Assembly: GCF_005938045.2 (NCBI RefSeq)
Contig: NZ_VCCF02000002.1
Span: 37,444 to 101,443, forward strand
Length of the DNA: 64,000 nucleotides
From: Pseudomonas sp. KBS0710
GTDB lineage: Bacteria; Pseudomonadota; Gammaproteobacteria; Pseudomonadales; Pseudomonadaceae
Direction of reading: 5' to 3'
Numbering within the stretch: position 1 is the stretch's first letter; each line of letters opens with the position of its first letter. The notes beneath the pieces are model-generated. The model did no database searches. It was not told the DNA's origin and saw nothing but the letters and a program-made list of their open reading frames with translations. Below, piece by piece: positions 25,505 to 37,214 of this stretch. Position numbers and translations under genes: made by a program.

Positions 25505-28339
25505 TTGGACAAGATCCTGATTCGTGGGGCTAGAACCCACAACCTGAAGAACATCGACCTGACCCTGCCCCGGGACAAACTGATCGTCATCACCGGCTTG
25601 TCCGGCTCGGGCAAATCATCCCTGGCGTTCGACACGCTGTATGCCGAGGGCCAGCGCCGCTACGTGGAGTCGCTGTCGGCCTATGCGCGGCAGTTTCTGT
25701 CGATGATGGAAAAACCCGACGTCGACACTATTGAAGGCCTGTCGCCGGCGATTTCCATCGAGCAGAAGTCGACCTCCCACAACCCGCGTTCCACCGTGGG
25801 CACCATCACCGAAATCTACGACTACCTGCGCCTGCTGTATGCGCGGGTGGGGATTCCACGTTGCCCGGACCACGACATTCCGCTGGAAGCCCAGACCGTC
25901 AGCCAAATGGTCGACCTGGTGCTGGCCCAGCCGGAAGGCGCCAAACTGATGCTGCTGGCGCCGGTGATCCGTGAGCGCAAGGGTGAGCACCTGTCGGTCT
26001 TCGAAGAGCTGCGGGCCCAGGGTTTTGTGCGGGCGCGCATCAACGGCAAGCTGTATGAGCTGGATGAAGCACCGAAGCTCGACAAGCAGAAGAAGCATTC
26101 GATTGATGTGGTGGTCGACCGTTTCAAAGTGCGTGCCGACTTGCAGCAGCGTTTGGCGGAATCGTTCGAAACCGCGCTGAAGCTGGCCGATGGTATTGCC
26201 CTGGTCGCACCGATGGATGACGAACCGGGCGAAGAGATCATCTTCTCCGCACGTTTTGCTTGCCCGATCTGCGGCCATGCGATCAGCGAGCTGGAACCCA
26301 AGCTGTTTTCCTTCAACAACCCGGCTGGCGCCTGCCCGACATGCGATGGCCTGGGCGTGAAGCAGTTCTTCGACATCAAGCGCCTGGTCAATGGTGACCT
26401 GACGTTGGCGGAAGGCGCGATACGCGGCTGGGACAGGCGCAACGTCTATTACTTCCAGATGCTGGGGTCGCTGGCGTCGCACTATAAATTCAGCCTGGAA
26501 GTGCCGTTCAACCAACTGCCGGCCGAGCAGCAGAAAGTCATCCTGCATGGCAGTGGCTCGCAGAACGTCGATTTCAAATACCTGAACGACCGCGGTGATA
26601 TCGTCAAACGCTCGCACCCGTTCGAAGGCATTGTGCCGAACCTGGAACGTCGCTACCGCGAGACCGAATCGGCCAGCGTGCGCGAAGAGCTGGCAAAATT
26701 CCTCAGCACCCAACCGTGCCCGGATTGCCGTGGCACGCGGCTGCGTCGTGAGGCGCGGCATGTGTGGGTCGGTGAGAAAACATTGCCGGCGGTCACCAAC
26801 CTGCCGATCGGCGATGCCTGTGAATACTTCGGTGTACTCAAGCTGACCGGCCGCCGTGGGGAAATTGCCGACAAGATTCTCAAGGAAATCCGTGAGCGCC
26901 TGCAGTTCCTGGTCAATGTCGGACTGGACTACCTGTCGCTGGATCGCAGTGCGGATACCTTGTCCGGTGGTGAGGCCCAGCGGATTCGCCTGGCCAGCCA
27001 GATTGGCGCTGGCCTGGTGGGCGTTCTGTACATCCTCGACGAGCCGTCGATTGGCCTGCACCAACGCGACAATGATCGCCTGCTGGGCACACTGAAACAC
27101 CTGCGCGATATCGGCAACACGGTGATCGTGGTTGAGCACGATGAAGACGCGATTCGCCTGGCCGATTATGTAGTCGACATTGGCCCTGGAGCGGGTGTGC
27201 ATGGCGGGCATATCGTCGCCGAGGGCACGCCTGCCGAAGTGATGGCTCACCCTGACTCGTTGACCGGCAAGTACCTGTCCGGTCGCGTGAAAATCGCAGT
27301 GCCAGCCAAGCGCACGCCACGTAACAAAAAGATGGCCTTGCACCTCAAGGGCGCGCGCGGCAACAACCTGCGCAATGTCGACCTGGAGATTCCGCTGGGC
27401 CTGCTGACCTGCGTGACCGGTGTTTCCGGCTCGGGCAAATCGACGCTGATCAACAACACGCTGTTCCCACTGAGCGCCACCGCCCTGAACGGCGCAACCA
27501 CCCTGGAAGCGGCCGCACACGACAGCATCAAGGGCCTGGAGCATTTGGACAAGGTGGTCGATATCGACCAAAGCCCGATCGGCCGCACACCACGCTCGAA
27601 CCCTGCGACCTATACCGGGTTGTTCACGCCGATACGCGAACTGTTCGCTGGCGTGCCGGAGTCTCGCTCGCGGGGCTACGGGCCTGGCCGGTTCTCTTTC
27701 AACGTCAAGGGTGGTCGGTGCGAAGCCTGCCAGGGCGACGGCCTTATCAAGGTGGAAATGCACTTCCTGCCGGACATCTACGTGCCGTGCGACGTGTGCA
27801 AGAGCAAGCGCTACAACCGCGAAACCCTGGAGATCAAGTACAAGGGCAAGAGCATCCACGAAACCCTCGAGATGACCATCGAGGAAGCTCGGGTGTTCTT
27901 CGATGCGGTTCCGGCGTTGGCGCGCAAGCTGCAGACGTTGATGGATGTGGGCCTGTCGTACATCAAGCTGGGGCAGTCGGCGACTACGTTGTCGGGTGGC
28001 GAGGCGCAGCGGGTGAAGTTGTCCCGTGAGCTGTCCAAGCGCGACACGGGCAAGACCCTGTATATCCTCGATGAGCCGACCACGGGCCTGCACTTTGCGG
28101 ATATTCAGCAATTGCTCGACGTTTTGCACCGCTTGCGCGACCACGGCAACACGGTGGTAGTCATCGAGCACAACCTCGACGTGATCAAGACCGCCGACTG
28201 GCTGGTAGACCTGGGGCCCGAAGGCGGCTCCAAGGGTGGCCAGATCATTGCGGTGGGTACGCCGGAGCAGGTCTCCGAGATGCAACAGTCGCATACTGGT
28301 TACTACCTGAAGCCACTGTTGGCGCGCGACAGAGCCTGA
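25505..28339 (+). CDS. uvrA: Excinuclease ABC subunit A
   Basis: A 944-residue nucleotide excision repair protein. N-terminal Walker A GLSGSGKS is at 31-38. Two zinc-finger modules are seen (CPIC..CPTC near residues 253-280 and CEAC..CDVC around 740-763), and two ABC signatures ([12 protein letters not shown] and [12 protein letters not shown]), each followed by a Walker B ([30 protein letters not shown]). The TTG at 25505 was chosen: GAGG lies 5 nt upstream and the protein begins (M)[16 protein letters not shown], as in P. aeruginosa. The open frame extends upstream but without homology. Confidence 0.97.
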   Translation: MDKILIRGARTHNLKNIDLTLPRDKLIVITGLSGSGKSSLAFDTLYAEGQRRYVESLSAYARQFLSMMEKPDVDTIEGLSPAISIEQKSTSHNPRSTVGTITEIYDYLRLLYARVGIPRCPDHDIPLEAQTVSQMVDLVLAQPEGAKLMLLAPVIRERKGEHLSVFEELRAQGFVRARINGKLYELDEAPKLDKQKKHSIDVVVDRFKVRADLQQRLAESFETALKLADGIALVAPMDDEPGEEIIFSARFACPICGHAISELEPKLFSFNNPAGACPTCDGLGVKQFFDIKRLVNGDLTLAEGAIRGWDRRNVYYFQMLGSLASHYKFSLEVPFNQLPAEQQKVILHGSGSQNVDFKYLNDRGDIVKRSHPFEGIVPNLERRYRETESASVREELAKFLSTQPCPDCRGTRLRREARHVWVGEKTLPAVTNLPIGDACEYFGVLKLTGRRGEIADKILKEIRERLQFLVNVGLDYLSLDRSADTLSGGEAQRIRLASQIGAGLVGVLYILDEPSIGLHQRDNDRLLGTLKHLRDIGNTVIVVEHDEDAIRLADYVVDIGPGAGVHGGHIVAEGTPAEVMAHPDSLTGKYLSGRVKIAVPAKRTPRNKKMALHLKGARGNNLRNVDLEIPLGLLTCVTGVSGSGKSTLINNTLFPLSATALNGATTLEAAAHDSIKGLEHLDKVVDIDQSPIGRTPRSNPATYTGLFTPIRELFAGVPESRSRGYGPGRFSFNVKGGRCEACQGDGLIKVEMHFLPDIYVPCDVCKSKRYNRETLEIKYKGKSIHETLEMTIEEARVFFDAVPALARKLQTLMDVGLSYIKLGQSATTLSGGEAQRVKLSRELSKRDTGKTLYILDEPTTGLHFADIQQLLDVLHRLRDHGNTVVVIEHNLDVIKTADWLVDLGPEGGSKGGQIIAVGTPEQVSEMQQSHTGYYLKPLLARDRA

Positions 28340-28354
28340 TTTATCGGGCTCATG

Positions 28355-28395
28355 AAAAAGCCCCTGTCACTTTGCGGTGACAGGGGCTTTTTTTT
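28355..28395. terminator. Bidirectional terminator after uvrA and the ftnA-type gene
   Basis: AAAAAGCCCCTGTCAC and GTGACAGGGGCTTTTTTTT form a long perfect stem around TTTGCG, with T-tracts on both strands. Confidence 0.9.
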
Positions 28396-28404
28396 AGCCG
28401 GAAA

Positions 28405-28869
28405 TCAGAACTGCGATTGCAGGTAATTCTCCAGACCGACCAACTTGATCAGCCCCAACTGCTTTTCAAGCCAGTAGGTGTGATCTTCTTCGGTGTCATT
28501 CAACTGCACGCGCAGAATTTCACGAGTGACATAGTCGTTGTGCTGCTCGCAGAGCTCGATGCCCTTGCAGAGCGCGGCACGCACCTTGTACTCGAGACGA
28601 AGGTCGGCAGCGAGCATATCAGGCACCGTGGTGCCCACGTCCAGGTCGTCGGGACGCATGCGCGGCGTGCCTTCGAGCATCAGGATACGGCGCATCAGCG
28701 CGTCGGCGTGCTGCGCCTCTTCTTCCATTTCGTGGTTGATACGCTCGTAGAGCTCGGTAAAGCCCCAGTCTTCGTACATACGCGAATGAATGAAATATTG
28801 GTCACGAGCTGCCAGTTCGCCCGTCAGCAACGTGTTGAGGTAATCGATTACGTCGGGGTGACCTTGCAT
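28405..28869 (-). CDS. ftnA: Bacterioferritin-family iron storage protein, FtnA type
   Basis: A 154-residue ferritin-like protein starting [12 protein letters not shown]. The di-iron ligands E18, E51, H54, E127 and H130 are present. The haem ligand Met52 of true bacterioferritins is Ala here (EEEAQHAD), so it should store iron without binding haem at the two-fold site. It resembles P. aeruginosa PA4235, formerly bfrA and now ftnA. The frame runs upstream to 28995, but the conserved start is at 28869. It lies next to katA, linking iron storage to peroxide defence. Confidence 0.9.
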   Translation of the reverse strand: MQGHPDVIDYLNTLLTGELAARDQYFIHSRMYEDWGFTELYERINHEMEEEAQHADALMRRILMLEGTPRMRPDDLDVGTTVPDMLAADLRLEYKVRAALCKGIELCEQHNDYVTREILRVQLNDTEEDHTYWLEKQLGLIKLVGLENYLQSQF

Positions 28870-28982
28870 CGCCCTACATCTCCCTGCTTGAAAGTCTGTA
28901 GTTTGAACCATGCTGACTCGAAGGTCACGGGACAAACGGCAGAAAAGCGAAGATATTCCGAGAAAAGTGGCGGAAATAACGC

Positions 28983-29007
28983 AAAAACCGCCCAAATGAG
29001 GGCGGTT
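28983..29007 (-). terminator. katA terminator
   Basis: On the minus strand AACCGCCC-TCATTT-GGGCGGTT is followed by TTTG, a short intrinsic terminator just after the katA stop. Confidence 0.75.
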
Positions 29008-29024
29008 CTGCTTCTCGTTTAGAG

Positions 29025-30464
29025 TCAGCTAAGCGTTACGCCCAGTGCAGTTGCAATGCCCTGGCCGTAAGCTGGGTCAGCCTTGAAAAAGTGCTGAAGC
29101 TGGCGCTGTACCACATCACTGCTGACGCCGGCCATCGCACCGGCGATGTTGTTAATCAGCAGCTTTTTCTGAGCATCGTCCTGCAGGCGGAACAACGCAC
29201 CGGCATGGCTGTAGTAGTCCGTGTCTTCACGTTGGTCATAACGGTCAGCAGCACCGCTCAGCGCCAGAGGCGGCTCAGCGTACTGTGGCGCCTGCTTGGG
29301 TGTATCCGCAAAGCTGTTGGGCTCATAGTTAGGAGCCGCACCACCGTAACCAAAGGACATGGAACCATCGCGCTGGTTATTATTGACCGGACTCAATGGG
29401 GAGTTGATCGGCAACTGCTGATGGTTGGTGCCAACGCGATAGCGGTGGGCGTCCGCATAAGCGAAAACGCGACCTTGAAGCATACGGTCTGGCGACAGAC
29501 CAACACCTGGAACCATATTGCTTGGGCCGAAGCATGCCTGCTCGACTTCAGCAAAGTAGTTCACCGGATTACGATTCAGCTCCAGTTCACCCACTTCGAT
29601 CAACGGAAACTCCTGCTGCGACCAGGTTTTGGTCACATCGAACGGGTTTTCGTAGTGAGCAGCGGCCTGAGCCTCAGTCATGATCTGAATGTTGACGCTC
29701 CACTTTGGAAAGTCACCGCGCTCAATTGCAGCAAACAGGTCACGCTGCGCGTAATCAGGATCGGTACCGGCGATACGTGTCGCCTCCTCGGGTGTCAGGT
29801 TCTTGATCCCTTGCTTGGTTTTATAGTGCCACTTGACCCAATGGCGCTCGCCTTTGGCGTTGATAAGGCTGTAGGTATGACTCCCAAAGCCGTGCATGTG
29901 ACGATAGCCGTCTGGAGTACCACGATCCGAGAACAGAATTGTGATCTGGTGCAGCGCCTCTGGGGACAATGACCAGAAGTCCCAGACCATTTGGGCACTT
30001 TTGAGGTTGGTTTGCGGCAAACGTTTCTGGGTGTGGATAAAATCCGGAAACTTGAGCGGGTCGCGAATGAAGAACACCGGGGTGTTGTTGCCAACGATGT
30101 CCCAGTTACCTTCCTCGGTGTAAAACTTCAAGGCGAAGCCGCGCGGGTCACGCGCAGTATCTGCCGAGCCGCGCTCGCCACCTACCGTAGAGAAACGCAA
30201 AAACGTCGGGGTCTGCTTGCCTACGGACTCAAAAAGTTTGGCACGGGTGTATTGGGTGATGTCCCGAGTGACGGTAAACGTACCGTGCGCACCTGAGCCT
30301 TTGGCGTGCACACGACGCTCAGGAATGTTCTCACGGTTGAAGTGCGCAAGCTTCTCGATGAGGTGAAAGTCATCGAGCAGCAACGGGCCACGCGGGCCAG
30401 CTGTGCGGGAGTTCTGGTTATCAGCGACGGGAGCGCCGCTGGCGGTAGTCAGAATTGTACTCAT
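29025..30464 (-). CDS. katA: Catalase KatA, monofunctional
   Basis: A 479-residue small-subunit haem catalase. The active-site His is H53 ([11 protein letters not shown]), Asn is in GNNTPVFF (about 126), and the proximal haem Tyr is in [14 protein letters not shown] near 340. GAGGAAGA lies upstream of the ATG; the TTG at 30470 in the same frame is less likely. No signal peptide is seen. It disproportionates hydrogen peroxide. Confidence 0.96.
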   Translation of the reverse strand: MSTILTTASGAPVADNQNSRTAGPRGPLLLDDFHLIEKLAHFNRENIPERRVHAKGSGAHGTFTVTRDITQYTRAKLFESVGKQTPTFLRFSTVGGERGSADTARDPRGFALKFYTEEGNWDIVGNNTPVFFIRDPLKFPDFIHTQKRLPQTNLKSAQMVWDFWSLSPEALHQITILFSDRGTPDGYRHMHGFGSHTYSLINAKGERHWVKWHYKTKQGIKNLTPEEATRIAGTDPDYAQRDLFAAIERGDFPKWSVNIQIMTEAQAAAHYENPFDVTKTWSQQEFPLIEVGELELNRNPVNYFAEVEQACFGPSNMVPGVGLSPDRMLQGRVFAYADAHRYRVGTNHQQLPINSPLSPVNNNQRDGSMSFGYGGAAPNYEPNSFADTPKQAPQYAEPPLALSGAADRYDQREDTDYYSHAGALFRLQDDAQKKLLINNIAGAMAGVSSDVVQRQLQHFFKADPAYGQGIATALGVTLS

Positions 30465-30568
30465 GCTCAATCTTCCTCAGGTCAGGCTTAGAACTGCCGG
30501 CTAATCGGCTTGGAGGGAGTATTGACCATCAAGATGACACCATCAAATGCATTAAATCATGGACTTTG

Positions 30569-30583
30569 ATAGAAAATAACTAA
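30569..30583 (-). promoter_or_regulatory. OxyR-like half of a tetrameric site upstream of katA
   Basis: ATAG-N7-CTAA resembles the ATAG-N7-CTAT OxyR motif; on the minus strand the next N7 step reads CATG-N7-GCAT, a much poorer match. It lies about 105-120 nt before the katA ATG. Pseudomonas katA is known to be OxyR-activated. Confidence 0.35.
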
Positions 30584-30664
30584 CAACCCGTCAGGGCGAA
30601 TAGAGTTTGGATTAATAAGAGAACCGGCAGCGACCTGAGAAATATAGACGGCTTTTCTATCGCC

Positions 30665-30692
30665 CACAAAAAACCGGGCACTAGGCCCGGTT
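30665..30692 (-). terminator. Terminator of the alpha operon after rplQ
   Basis: AACCGGGC and GCCCGGTT pair around a 5-nt loop; on the minus strand the stem is followed by TTTTTTG. Confidence 0.85.
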
Positions 30693-30712
30693 CTTCGATG
30701 CAGCGTGTCGTC

Positions 30713-31099
30713 TTACTCGGCGCTTACAGCTTCGCCGGCAGTAGCACGATCAACCAACTCGACATACGCCATAGGCGCATTGTCGCCAGTGCGGAAGCCG
30801 CACTTGAGGATGCGCAGGTAGCCACCCTCACGGGTAGCGTAACGCTTGCCCAGGTCGTTGAAGAGCTTACCAACGATAGCTTTCGAACGAGTACGGTCGA
30901 AAACCAAACGGCGGTTAGCCAGGCTGTCTGTCTTGGCCAAAGTGATCAGCGGCTCAGCAACGCGACGCAGTTCTTTAGCTTTCGGCAGTGTAGTTTTGAT
31001 CAGCTCGTGCTCGAACAGCGACACCGCCATGTTTTGAAACATGGCCTTGCGGTGCGAGCTGGTACGGCTCAGGTGACGACCACTTTTACGATGACGCAT
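30713..31099 (-). CDS. rplQ: 50S ribosomal protein L17
   Basis: 128 residues starting [24 protein letters not shown], the universal L17 N-terminus. It is the last gene of the alpha operon, 41 nt after rpoA and directly before a terminator. L17 binds 23S rRNA near the peptide exit tunnel. Confidence 0.98.
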   Translation of the reverse strand: MRHRKSGRHLSRTSSHRKAMFQNMAVSLFEHELIKTTLPKAKELRRVAEPLITLAKTDSLANRRLVFDRTRSKAIVGKLFNDLGKRYATREGGYLRILKCGFRTGDNAPMAYVELVDRATAGEAVSAE

Positions 31100-31140
31100 G
31101 GTTCATTCCTTACCAAACTCACGTTCGGTGATTACGACGA

Positions 31141-32142
31141 TCAGGCAGTCGCCTTGTCGTCCTTCTTAAGACTTGCAGGCGGCCAGTTGTCGAGGCGCAT
31201 GCCGAGGGACAGACCGCGGGAGGCCAGAACGTCCTTGATTTCAGTCAAGGATTTCTTGCCCAGGTTCGGAGTCTTCAACAGTTCTACTTCGGTACGCTGA
31301 ATCAGGTCGCCGATGTAGTAAATGTTTTCCGCCTTAAGGCAGTTAGCCGAACGTACAGTCAGTTCCAGATCGTCAACCGGGCGAAGCAGGATCGGATCGA
31401 TCTCGTCTTCCTGCTCGATTACCACTGGTTCGCTGTCACCTTTGAGGTCGACGAACGCAGCCAACTGCTGTTGCAGGATGGTTGCAGCGCGGCGGATAGC
31501 CTCTTCAGGATCCAGAGTACCGTTGGTTTCCAGATCAATAACCAGCTTGTCCAGGTTAGTACGCTGCTCGACACGGGCGTTTTCCACCACGTATGCGATA
31601 CGGCGAACCGGGCTGAACGAAGAGTCAAGCTGCAAGCGACCAATGCTGCGGCTTTCGTCTTCATCGCTCTGACGCGAGTCGGCCGGTTCATAACCACGAC
31701 CACGAGCTACGGTGAGCTTCATGTTCAGGGCGCCGTTAGACGCCAGGTTAGCGATTACGTGATCGGGATTAACGATCTCGACATCATGATCCAGCTGAAT
31801 ATCGGCAGCGGTAACCACCCCCGAACCCTTCTTCGACAAGGTCAGCGTAACTTCGTCACGGCCGTGCAGCTTGATAGCCAGACCTTTAAGGTTCAACAGG
31901 ATTTCAATTACGTCTTCCTGTACACCTTCGATGGCGCTGTACTCGTGGAGCACACCGTCAATCTCGGCCTCGACTACTGCACAGCCGGGCATTGAGGACA
32001 ACAGGATGCGGCGCAGCGCGTTGCCCAGGGTGTGGCCAAAACCACGCTCGAGAGGCTCGAGAGTGATCTTGGCGCGGGTTGGACTGACAACCTGCACATC
32101 AATGTGGCGGGGTGTCAGGAACTCATTTACCGAAATCTGCAT
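31141..32142 (-). CDS. rpoA: RNA polymerase alpha subunit
   Basis: 333 residues with the N-terminal dimerisation domain ([28 protein letters not shown]) and the C-terminal domain that binds UP elements and activators ([40 protein letters not shown]). It lies between rpsD and rplQ, as in all gamma-proteobacteria. Confidence 0.99.
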   Translation of the reverse strand: MQISVNEFLTPRHIDVQVVSPTRAKITLEPLERGFGHTLGNALRRILLSSMPGCAVVEAEIDGVLHEYSAIEGVQEDVIEILLNLKGLAIKLHGRDEVTLTLSKKGSGVVTAADIQLDHDVEIVNPDHVIANLASNGALNMKLTVARGRGYEPADSRQSDEDESRSIGRLQLDSSFSPVRRIAYVVENARVEQRTNLDKLVIDLETNGTLDPEEAIRRAATILQQQLAAFVDLKGDSEPVVIEQEDEIDPILLRPVDDLELTVRSANCLKAENIYYIGDLIQRTEVELLKTPNLGKKSLTEIKDVLASRGLSLGMRLDNWPPASLKKDDKATA

Positions 32143-32164
32143 GGATGCACCTATTTTCTAGCCC

Positions 32165-32785
32165 TTACTTGGAGTAGAGCTCGACAATCAGGCTTTCGTT
32201 GATGTCGGCGGACAGATCACTGCGAGCAGGAACGTTCTTGAAAACGCCCGACTTCTTCTCAGTGTCTACTTCTACCCATTCTACGCGGCCACGTTGGGCA
32301 CACAGATCGAGAGCTTGGACAATGCGAAGTTGGTTTTTTGCTTTCTCGCGAATCGCGACCACGTCACCAGCACGAACCTGGTAAGACGGCACGTTAACGG
32401 TTTGGCCGTTTACGCTGACGGATTTGTGCGATACCAGCTGACGGGATTCGGCACGAGTCGAACCAAAGCCCATACGGTATACAACGTTGTCCAGACGGCA
32501 TTCGAGCAGTTGCAGCAGGTTTTCACCGGTTGCACCTTTCTTGCCAGCAGCTTCTTTGTAGTAGCCGCTGAACTGACGCTCGAGAACGCCGTAGATACGA
32601 CGGACCTTCTGCTTTTCACGCAGTTGGGTGCCGTAATCGGACTGGCGACCGCGGCGTTGGCCGTGGATACCAGGTGCTGCTTCAATGTTGCACTTCGATT
32701 CGATCGCGCGCACGCCGCTCTTCAAGAAGAGATCGGTGCCTTCGCGACGAGCGAGTTTGCATTTTGGACCAATGTAACGAGCCAT
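32165..32785 (-). CDS. rpsD: 30S ribosomal protein S4
   Basis: 206 residues starting [16 protein letters not shown]. It is a 16S rRNA assembly initiator and, in E. coli, the translational repressor of the alpha operon. The S4 RNA-binding domain ([21 protein letters not shown]) is intact. Confidence 0.98.
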   Translation of the reverse strand: MARYIGPKCKLARREGTDLFLKSGVRAIESKCNIEAAPGIHGQRRGRQSDYGTQLREKQKVRRIYGVLERQFSGYYKEAAGKKGATGENLLQLLECRLDNVVYRMGFGSTRAESRQLVSHKSVSVNGQTVNVPSYQVRAGDVVAIREKAKNQLRIVQALDLCAQRGRVEWVEVDTEKKSGVFKNVPARSDLSADINESLIVELYSK

Positions 32786-32803
32786 TCTTTACAATCTCCT
32801 GGA

Positions 32804-33193
32804 TTACACGCGGCGCTTCTTCGGCGGACGGCACCCGTTGTGCGGGATTGGCGTCACGTCGGTGATGCTGGCGATCTTATAGCCACAGCCGTTCAAAGCA
32901 CGGACAGCAGACTCACGACCTGGACCTGGACCTTTGACGTTAACGTCGAGGTTTTTCAGGCCGTATTCCAGCGCAGCTTGACCAGCACGTTCAGCAGCTA
33001 CTTGAGCAGCAAACGGGGTGGACTTGCGGGAACCGCGGAAACCCGAACCACCAGAGGTAGCCCAAGACAGCGCGTTACCTTGACGGTCGGTGATGGTCAC
33101 GATGGTGTTGTTAAAAGATGCATGGATGTGGGCGATGCCATCAACCACTGTCTTTTTAACTTTTTTACGAGGACGAGCAGCAGGTTTTGCCAT
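32804..33193 (-). CDS. rpsK: 30S ribosomal protein S11
   Basis: 129 residues: a basic N-terminus ([16 protein letters not shown]), then the conserved [18 protein letters not shown], ending [11 protein letters not shown]. It is a platform protein of the small subunit. Confidence 0.98.
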   Translation of the reverse strand: MAKPAARPRKKVKKTVVDGIAHIHASFNNTIVTITDRQGNALSWATSGGSGFRGSRKSTPFAAQVAAERAGQAALEYGLKNLDVNVKGPGPGRESAVRALNGCGYKIASITDVTPIPHNGCRPPKKRRV

Positions 33194-33223
33194 GATAATT
33201 TTCCTGTCGATTCGCGTGGGCGA

Positions 33224-33580
33224 TTACTTGCGGATCGGCTTACGCGGACCTTTACGGGTACGCGCGTTAGTCTTGGTACGCTGACCGCGTACTGGAAGAC
33301 CACGACGATGACGCAGACCACGGTAGCAACCGAGGTCCATCAAACGCTTGATTTTCATGTTGATTTCGCGACGCAGGTCACCTTCAGTGGTGAACTTCGC
33401 CACTTCGCCACGCAACAGCTCAATCTGCTCGTCGCTCAGATCTTTGATCTTTGCGGCTGGGTTTACCCCAGTGTCTGCGCAAATTTTCTGCGCAGTAGTG
33501 CGACCAACACCATAGATGTAGGTCAGCGAGATAACAGTGTGCTTGTTATCTGGAATGTTAACGCCTGCAATACGGGCCAT
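33224..33580 (-). CDS. rpsM: 30S ribosomal protein S13
   Basis: 118 residues starting [26 protein letters not shown] and ending with the basic tail that contacts tRNA. It is the first gene of the alpha operon, with its own candidate promoter at 33640-33668 and a leader of roughly 50 nt. Confidence 0.98.
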
Positions 33581-33639
33581 TCAGTGGGACTCCAATTGAC
33601 AGCTACCTACGCCCCGGAAGCCAAGAAATAGGGCGCGAG

Positions 33640-33668
33640 ATAATATCGCTGTAATAACAAATAATCAA
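33640..33668 (-). promoter_or_regulatory. Candidate alpha-operon promoter
   Basis: On the minus strand, TTGATT (33668-33663), a 17-nt spacer and TATTAT (33645-33640). The -35 starts immediately after the terminator stem 33669-33692 and uses its T-rich tail. Confidence 0.65.
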
Positions 33669-33692
33669 CCCGGCAGCGCACTAGCTGCCGGG
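33669..33692 (-). terminator. Hairpin terminator between rpmJ and rpsM
   Basis: CCCGGCAGC and GCTGCCGGG form a perfect 9-bp stem with a 6-nt loop, followed on the minus strand by TTGATTATTTGTTATT. It probably ends the spc operon. Confidence 0.7.
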
Positions 33693-33709
33693 CTTCAAGC
33701 GGATCACAC

Positions 33710-33826
33710 TCAGCCTTGGCGCTGTTTGTGACGCGGTTCCGCGCTGCAAATTACTCGAACAACACCTTCGCGGCGAATAATCTTGCAGTTACGGCACAGC
33801 TTTTTCACCGATGCACGAACTTTCAT
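33710..33826 (-). CDS. rpmJ: 50S ribosomal protein L36
   Basis: 38 residues, [20 protein letters not shown] and on to HKQRQG. The zinc ligands C11, C14, C27 and H33 are present, so this is the zinc-binding paralogue that many Pseudomonas replace under zinc starvation by a second, zinc-free copy; that copy is not in this window. It follows secY, as is standard. Confidence 0.97.
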
Positions 33827-33854
33827 CACCAACTCCTCGAACCTTATGGGGTAC

Positions 33855-35183
33855 TCAGCGCAACATGCCGCTGCCGTAGCCCTTCAGGTTGGCTTTCTTC
33901 ATCAGGGATTCGTACTGGTGCGAAACGAGGTGCGATTGTACTTGGGACATGAAGTCCATCACAACCACGACCACGATCAGCAACGAGGTCCCGCCAAGGT
34001 AGAACGGAACGTTTGCTGCAACCACCAGGAACTGGGGAAGCAAACACACGGCCGTCATATATAGAGCACCGAACAGGGTCAAACGAGTCAGAACGCCATC
34101 AATGTAGCGTGCCGACTGCTCACCTGGACGGATACCCGGAATAAAGGCACCGGACTTCTTCAGGTTTTCCGCTACGTCTTTCGGATTGAACATCAACGCC
34201 GTATAGAAGAAGCAGAAGAAAATAATCCCTGCACTAAACAGCAGAATATTCAACGGCTGACCAGGAGCGATCGACTGAGAGAGGTCCTGCAGCCAGCCCA
34301 TATTTTCAGACTGACCAAACCAGGTACCCAACGAAGCCGGAAACAGCAAAATGCTGCTCGCGAAGATTGCCGGAATAACACCGGCCATATTCACTTTCAG
34401 CGGCAAGTGGCTGGTCTGCGCAGCAAAAACCTTACGGCCCTGCTGACGCTTGGCGTAGTGAACAGCAATACGACGCTGGCCACGCTCAATGAACACCACA
34501 AAACCGATAATCGCTACTGCCAGCAAACCGATGGCAACCAAGGCGAAGATATTGATATCACCCTGACGCGCAGACTCGAAAGACTGCCCGATTGCTCTCG
34601 GAAGACCGGCGACGATACCTGCGAAAATCAACATCGAGATACCGTTGCCAACACCACGCTCAGTAATCTGCTCACCCAGCCACATCATGAACATCGCGCC
34701 AGCCACAAACGTGGATACCGCGACGAAATAGAAGCCAAAGTCACCAGTGAACGCAACGCCCTGCCCCGCCAGGCCAACGGACATGCCGATAGCTTGAACC
34801 AGAGCGAGGACGACAGTGCCGTAGCGGGTGTACTGGCTAATCTTGCGACGGCCAGCTTCACCTTCCTTCTTCAACTGCTCCAGCTGCGGGCTGACGGCGG
34901 TCATCAACTGCATGATGATCGATGCCGAAATGTACGGCATGATCCCCAAAGCAAAGATGCTCATCCGTTCCAGCGCGCCGCCGGAAAACATGTTGAACAA
35001 GCTAAGAATGGTCCCCTCATTCTGTCGAAACAGGTCTGCGAGTCGGTCCGGGTTGATACCTGGAACCGGGATGTGTGCGCCTATTCGGTAGACGATAATC
35101 GCCAGGAACAGAAAACGCAGACGAGCCCAAAGTTCAGACATACCGCCTTTGCCGAGCGCTGAGAGAGCACCTTGCTTAGCCAT
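33855..35183 (-). CDS. secY: Protein translocase subunit SecY
   Basis: 442 residues with ten predicted membrane helices and the conserved [13 protein letters not shown] near the N-terminus. It forms the protein-conducting channel with SecE, encoded at 60598-60966, and SecG. Its ATG directly abuts the rplO stop codon. Confidence 0.98.
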
Positions 35184-35621
35184 TTATTCCTCGAACTTGC
35201 CGCCAGCTGCTTCGATAGCCGAACGCGCACCTTTGGTGGCGCCGATTCCCTTGCCGATAGTGACAGCGCGAGTCACTTCACCGGACAACATGATTTTCAC
35301 ACGTTGTACGTTGACGTTAATCACGTTGGCATCTTTCAGGGTCTGCACAGTAACGATGTCGCCTTCCACTTTAGCCAGCTCGGACAGACGCACTTCTGCG
35401 CGGTCCATGGCTTTCAGGGATACGAAACCGAACTTAGGCAGGCGACGATGCAGCGGCTGTTGACCGCCTTCAAAGCCTGGAGCAATGGTGCCACCGGAGC
35501 GAGAGGTTTGACCTTTGTGGCCACGGCCACCAGTCTTACCCAAACCGCTACCGATACCACGGCCCGGACGATGCTTTTCGCGACGGGAACCCGGCGCTGG
35601 ACTCAGATCATTGAGTTTCAT
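35184..35621 (-). CDS. rplO: 50S ribosomal protein L15
   Basis: 145 residues: [26 protein letters not shown], then the [10 protein letters not shown] loop typical of L15. spc operon order is maintained. Confidence 0.98.
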   Translation of the reverse strand: MKLNDLSPAPGSRREKHRPGRGIGSGLGKTGGRGHKGQTSRSGGTIAPGFEGGQQPLHRRLPKFGFVSLKAMDRAEVRLSELAKVEGDIVTVQTLKDANVINVNVQRVKIMLSGEVTRAVTIGKGIGATKGARSAIEAAGGKFEE

Positions 35622-35624
35622 CGA

Positions 35625-35801
35625 TTAACCCTCTACACGCAGCATGTAGTAAGCCTTGTTGATCATCCCGCGATTCTCGGGAGTATCCTGGACTTCTACA
35701 GTGTGACCGATGCGACGCAGACCCAAACCTTTAACACACAGTTTGTGGTTAGGAATGCGGCCGGTCATGCTTTTGATCAGCGTTACTTTAACGGTAGCCA
35801 T
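35625..35801 (-). CDS. rpmD: 50S ribosomal protein L30
   Basis: 58 residues, [20 protein letters not shown] through [13 protein letters not shown]. It occupies the short gap between rpsE and rplO, with stop and start 2-3 nt from its neighbours. Confidence 0.98.
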
Positions 35802-35803
35802 GA

Positions 35804-36304
35804 TCAGAAGATCTCCTTGACAGTCAAGCCGCGCTTGGCAGCAATGGACTCAGGAGATTGCATAGCTTTCAGACCCTTGAAAGTGGCGTGAACCACGTTT
35901 ACCGGGTTAGTCGAGCCGTAGCACTTGGCCAGAACGTTCTGAACGCCAGCAACTTCGAGGACAGCACGCATAGCGCCGCCAGCGATGATACCGGTACCTT
36001 CAGAAGCAGGCTGCATGTACACCTTCGAAGCGCCGTGAGCGGACTTCATTGCGTACTGCAGCGTGGTGCCGTTCAGATCAACTTGGATCATGTTGCGACG
36101 AGCAGCTTCCATTGCCTTCTGGATCGCAGCAGGCACTTCACGTGACTTGCCACGGCCGAAGCCAACGCGCCCTTTACCATCACCAACCACGGTCAACGCG
36201 GTGAAAGTGAAGATACGGCCGCCTTTAACGGTTTTGGCTACGCGGTTAACTTGAACCAGCTTCTCAATGTAGCCTTCGTCGCGCTTTTGGTCGTTATTTG
36301 ACAT
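35804..36304 (-). CDS. rpsE: 30S ribosomal protein S5
   Basis: 166 residues with the N-terminal dsRNA-binding-like domain ([23 protein letters not shown]) and the conserved [14 protein letters not shown]. It helps maintain decoding fidelity. Confidence 0.98.
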
Positions 36305-36307
36305 AAC

Positions 36308-36658
36308 TTAGAACTCCAGCCCAGCTTCACGAGCAGCATCAGCCAGCGCTTTCACGCGACCGTGGTACTTGAAGCCAGAGCGGTCGAAAGCCACTTGCGA
36401 GACGCCCACGGCCTTAGCACGTGTAGCGACCAGCTGGCCAACCTTTGTGGCCGCGTCGATGTTGCCGGTGGCACCATCACGCAGTTCTTTATCCAAAGTC
36501 GAGGCGCTTGCCAGGACTTTGTTGCCGTCGGCCGAGATGACCTGGGCGTAGATGTGCTGCGACGAGCGGTACACGCAGAGACGCACGACTTCGAGTTCGT
36601 GCATTTTCAGGCGTGCTTTGCGAGCGCGACGCAGTCGAGTAACTTTTTTGTCGGTCAT
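36308..36658 (-). CDS. rplR: 50S ribosomal protein L18
   Basis: 116 residues starting [20 protein letters not shown] and ending [10 protein letters not shown]. It binds 5S rRNA. Confidence 0.98.
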   Translation of the reverse strand: MTDKKVTRLRRARKARLKMHELEVVRLCVYRSSQHIYAQVISADGNKVLASASTLDKELRDGATGNIDAATKVGQLVATRAKAVGVSQVAFDRSGFKYHGRVKALADAAREAGLEF

Positions 36659-36668
36659 TTGCTATGCC

Positions 36669-37202
36669 CTACTTCTTCTTGGCTTCTTTACGACGGACGA
36701 CTTCGTCCGCGTAGCGCACACCTTTGCCTTTGTACGGCTCTGGTGGACGGAAGTCGCGGATCTCAGCGGCCACCTGACCTACCAGCTGCTTATCAATACC
36801 CTTGATCAGGATATCGGTTTGGCTAGGGGTCTCAGCGGTGATGCCTTCCGGCAGTTCGTAATCCACTGGGTGCGAGAAGCCAAGGGCCAGGTTCAAAACC
36901 GTGCCTTTTGCTTGCGCTTTGTAACCAACACCGACCAGCTGGAGCTTACGCTCGAAGCCTTGGCTTACGCCTTGGACCATGTTGTTTACCAACGCACGCG
37001 TGGTACCTGCCATTGCGCGAGTTTGTTGATCGCCATTGCGAGCAGCGAAACGCAGCTCACCAGCTTCTTCAACGATCTCAACGGACGAATGGATGTTCAG
37101 TTCAAGAGTGCCCTTGGCACCCTTCACCGAAAGCTGTTGGCCTGCGAATTTTACTTCGACACCGGCTGGCAGCTTAACGGGGTTCTTAGCGACGCGAGAC
37201 AT
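36669..37202 (-). CDS. rplF: 50S ribosomal protein L6
   Basis: 177 residues starting [17 protein letters not shown] and ending in the conserved [19 protein letters not shown]. It sits near the factor-binding site. Confidence 0.98.
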   Translation of the reverse strand: MSRVAKNPVKLPAGVEVKFAGQQLSVKGAKGTLELNIHSSVEIVEEAGELRFAARNGDQQTRAMAGTTRALVNNMVQGVSQGFERKLQLVGVGYKAQAKGTVLNLALGFSHPVDYELPEGITAETPSQTDILIKGIDKQLVGQVAAEIRDFRPPEPYKGKGVRYADEVVRRKEAKKK

Positions 37203-37214
37203 GCTTATCCCCCC

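Noticed and set aside
25616..28294. Antisense open frame of 892 codons across uvrA
   Set aside because: Shadow of uvrA, no ribosome site and no domain.
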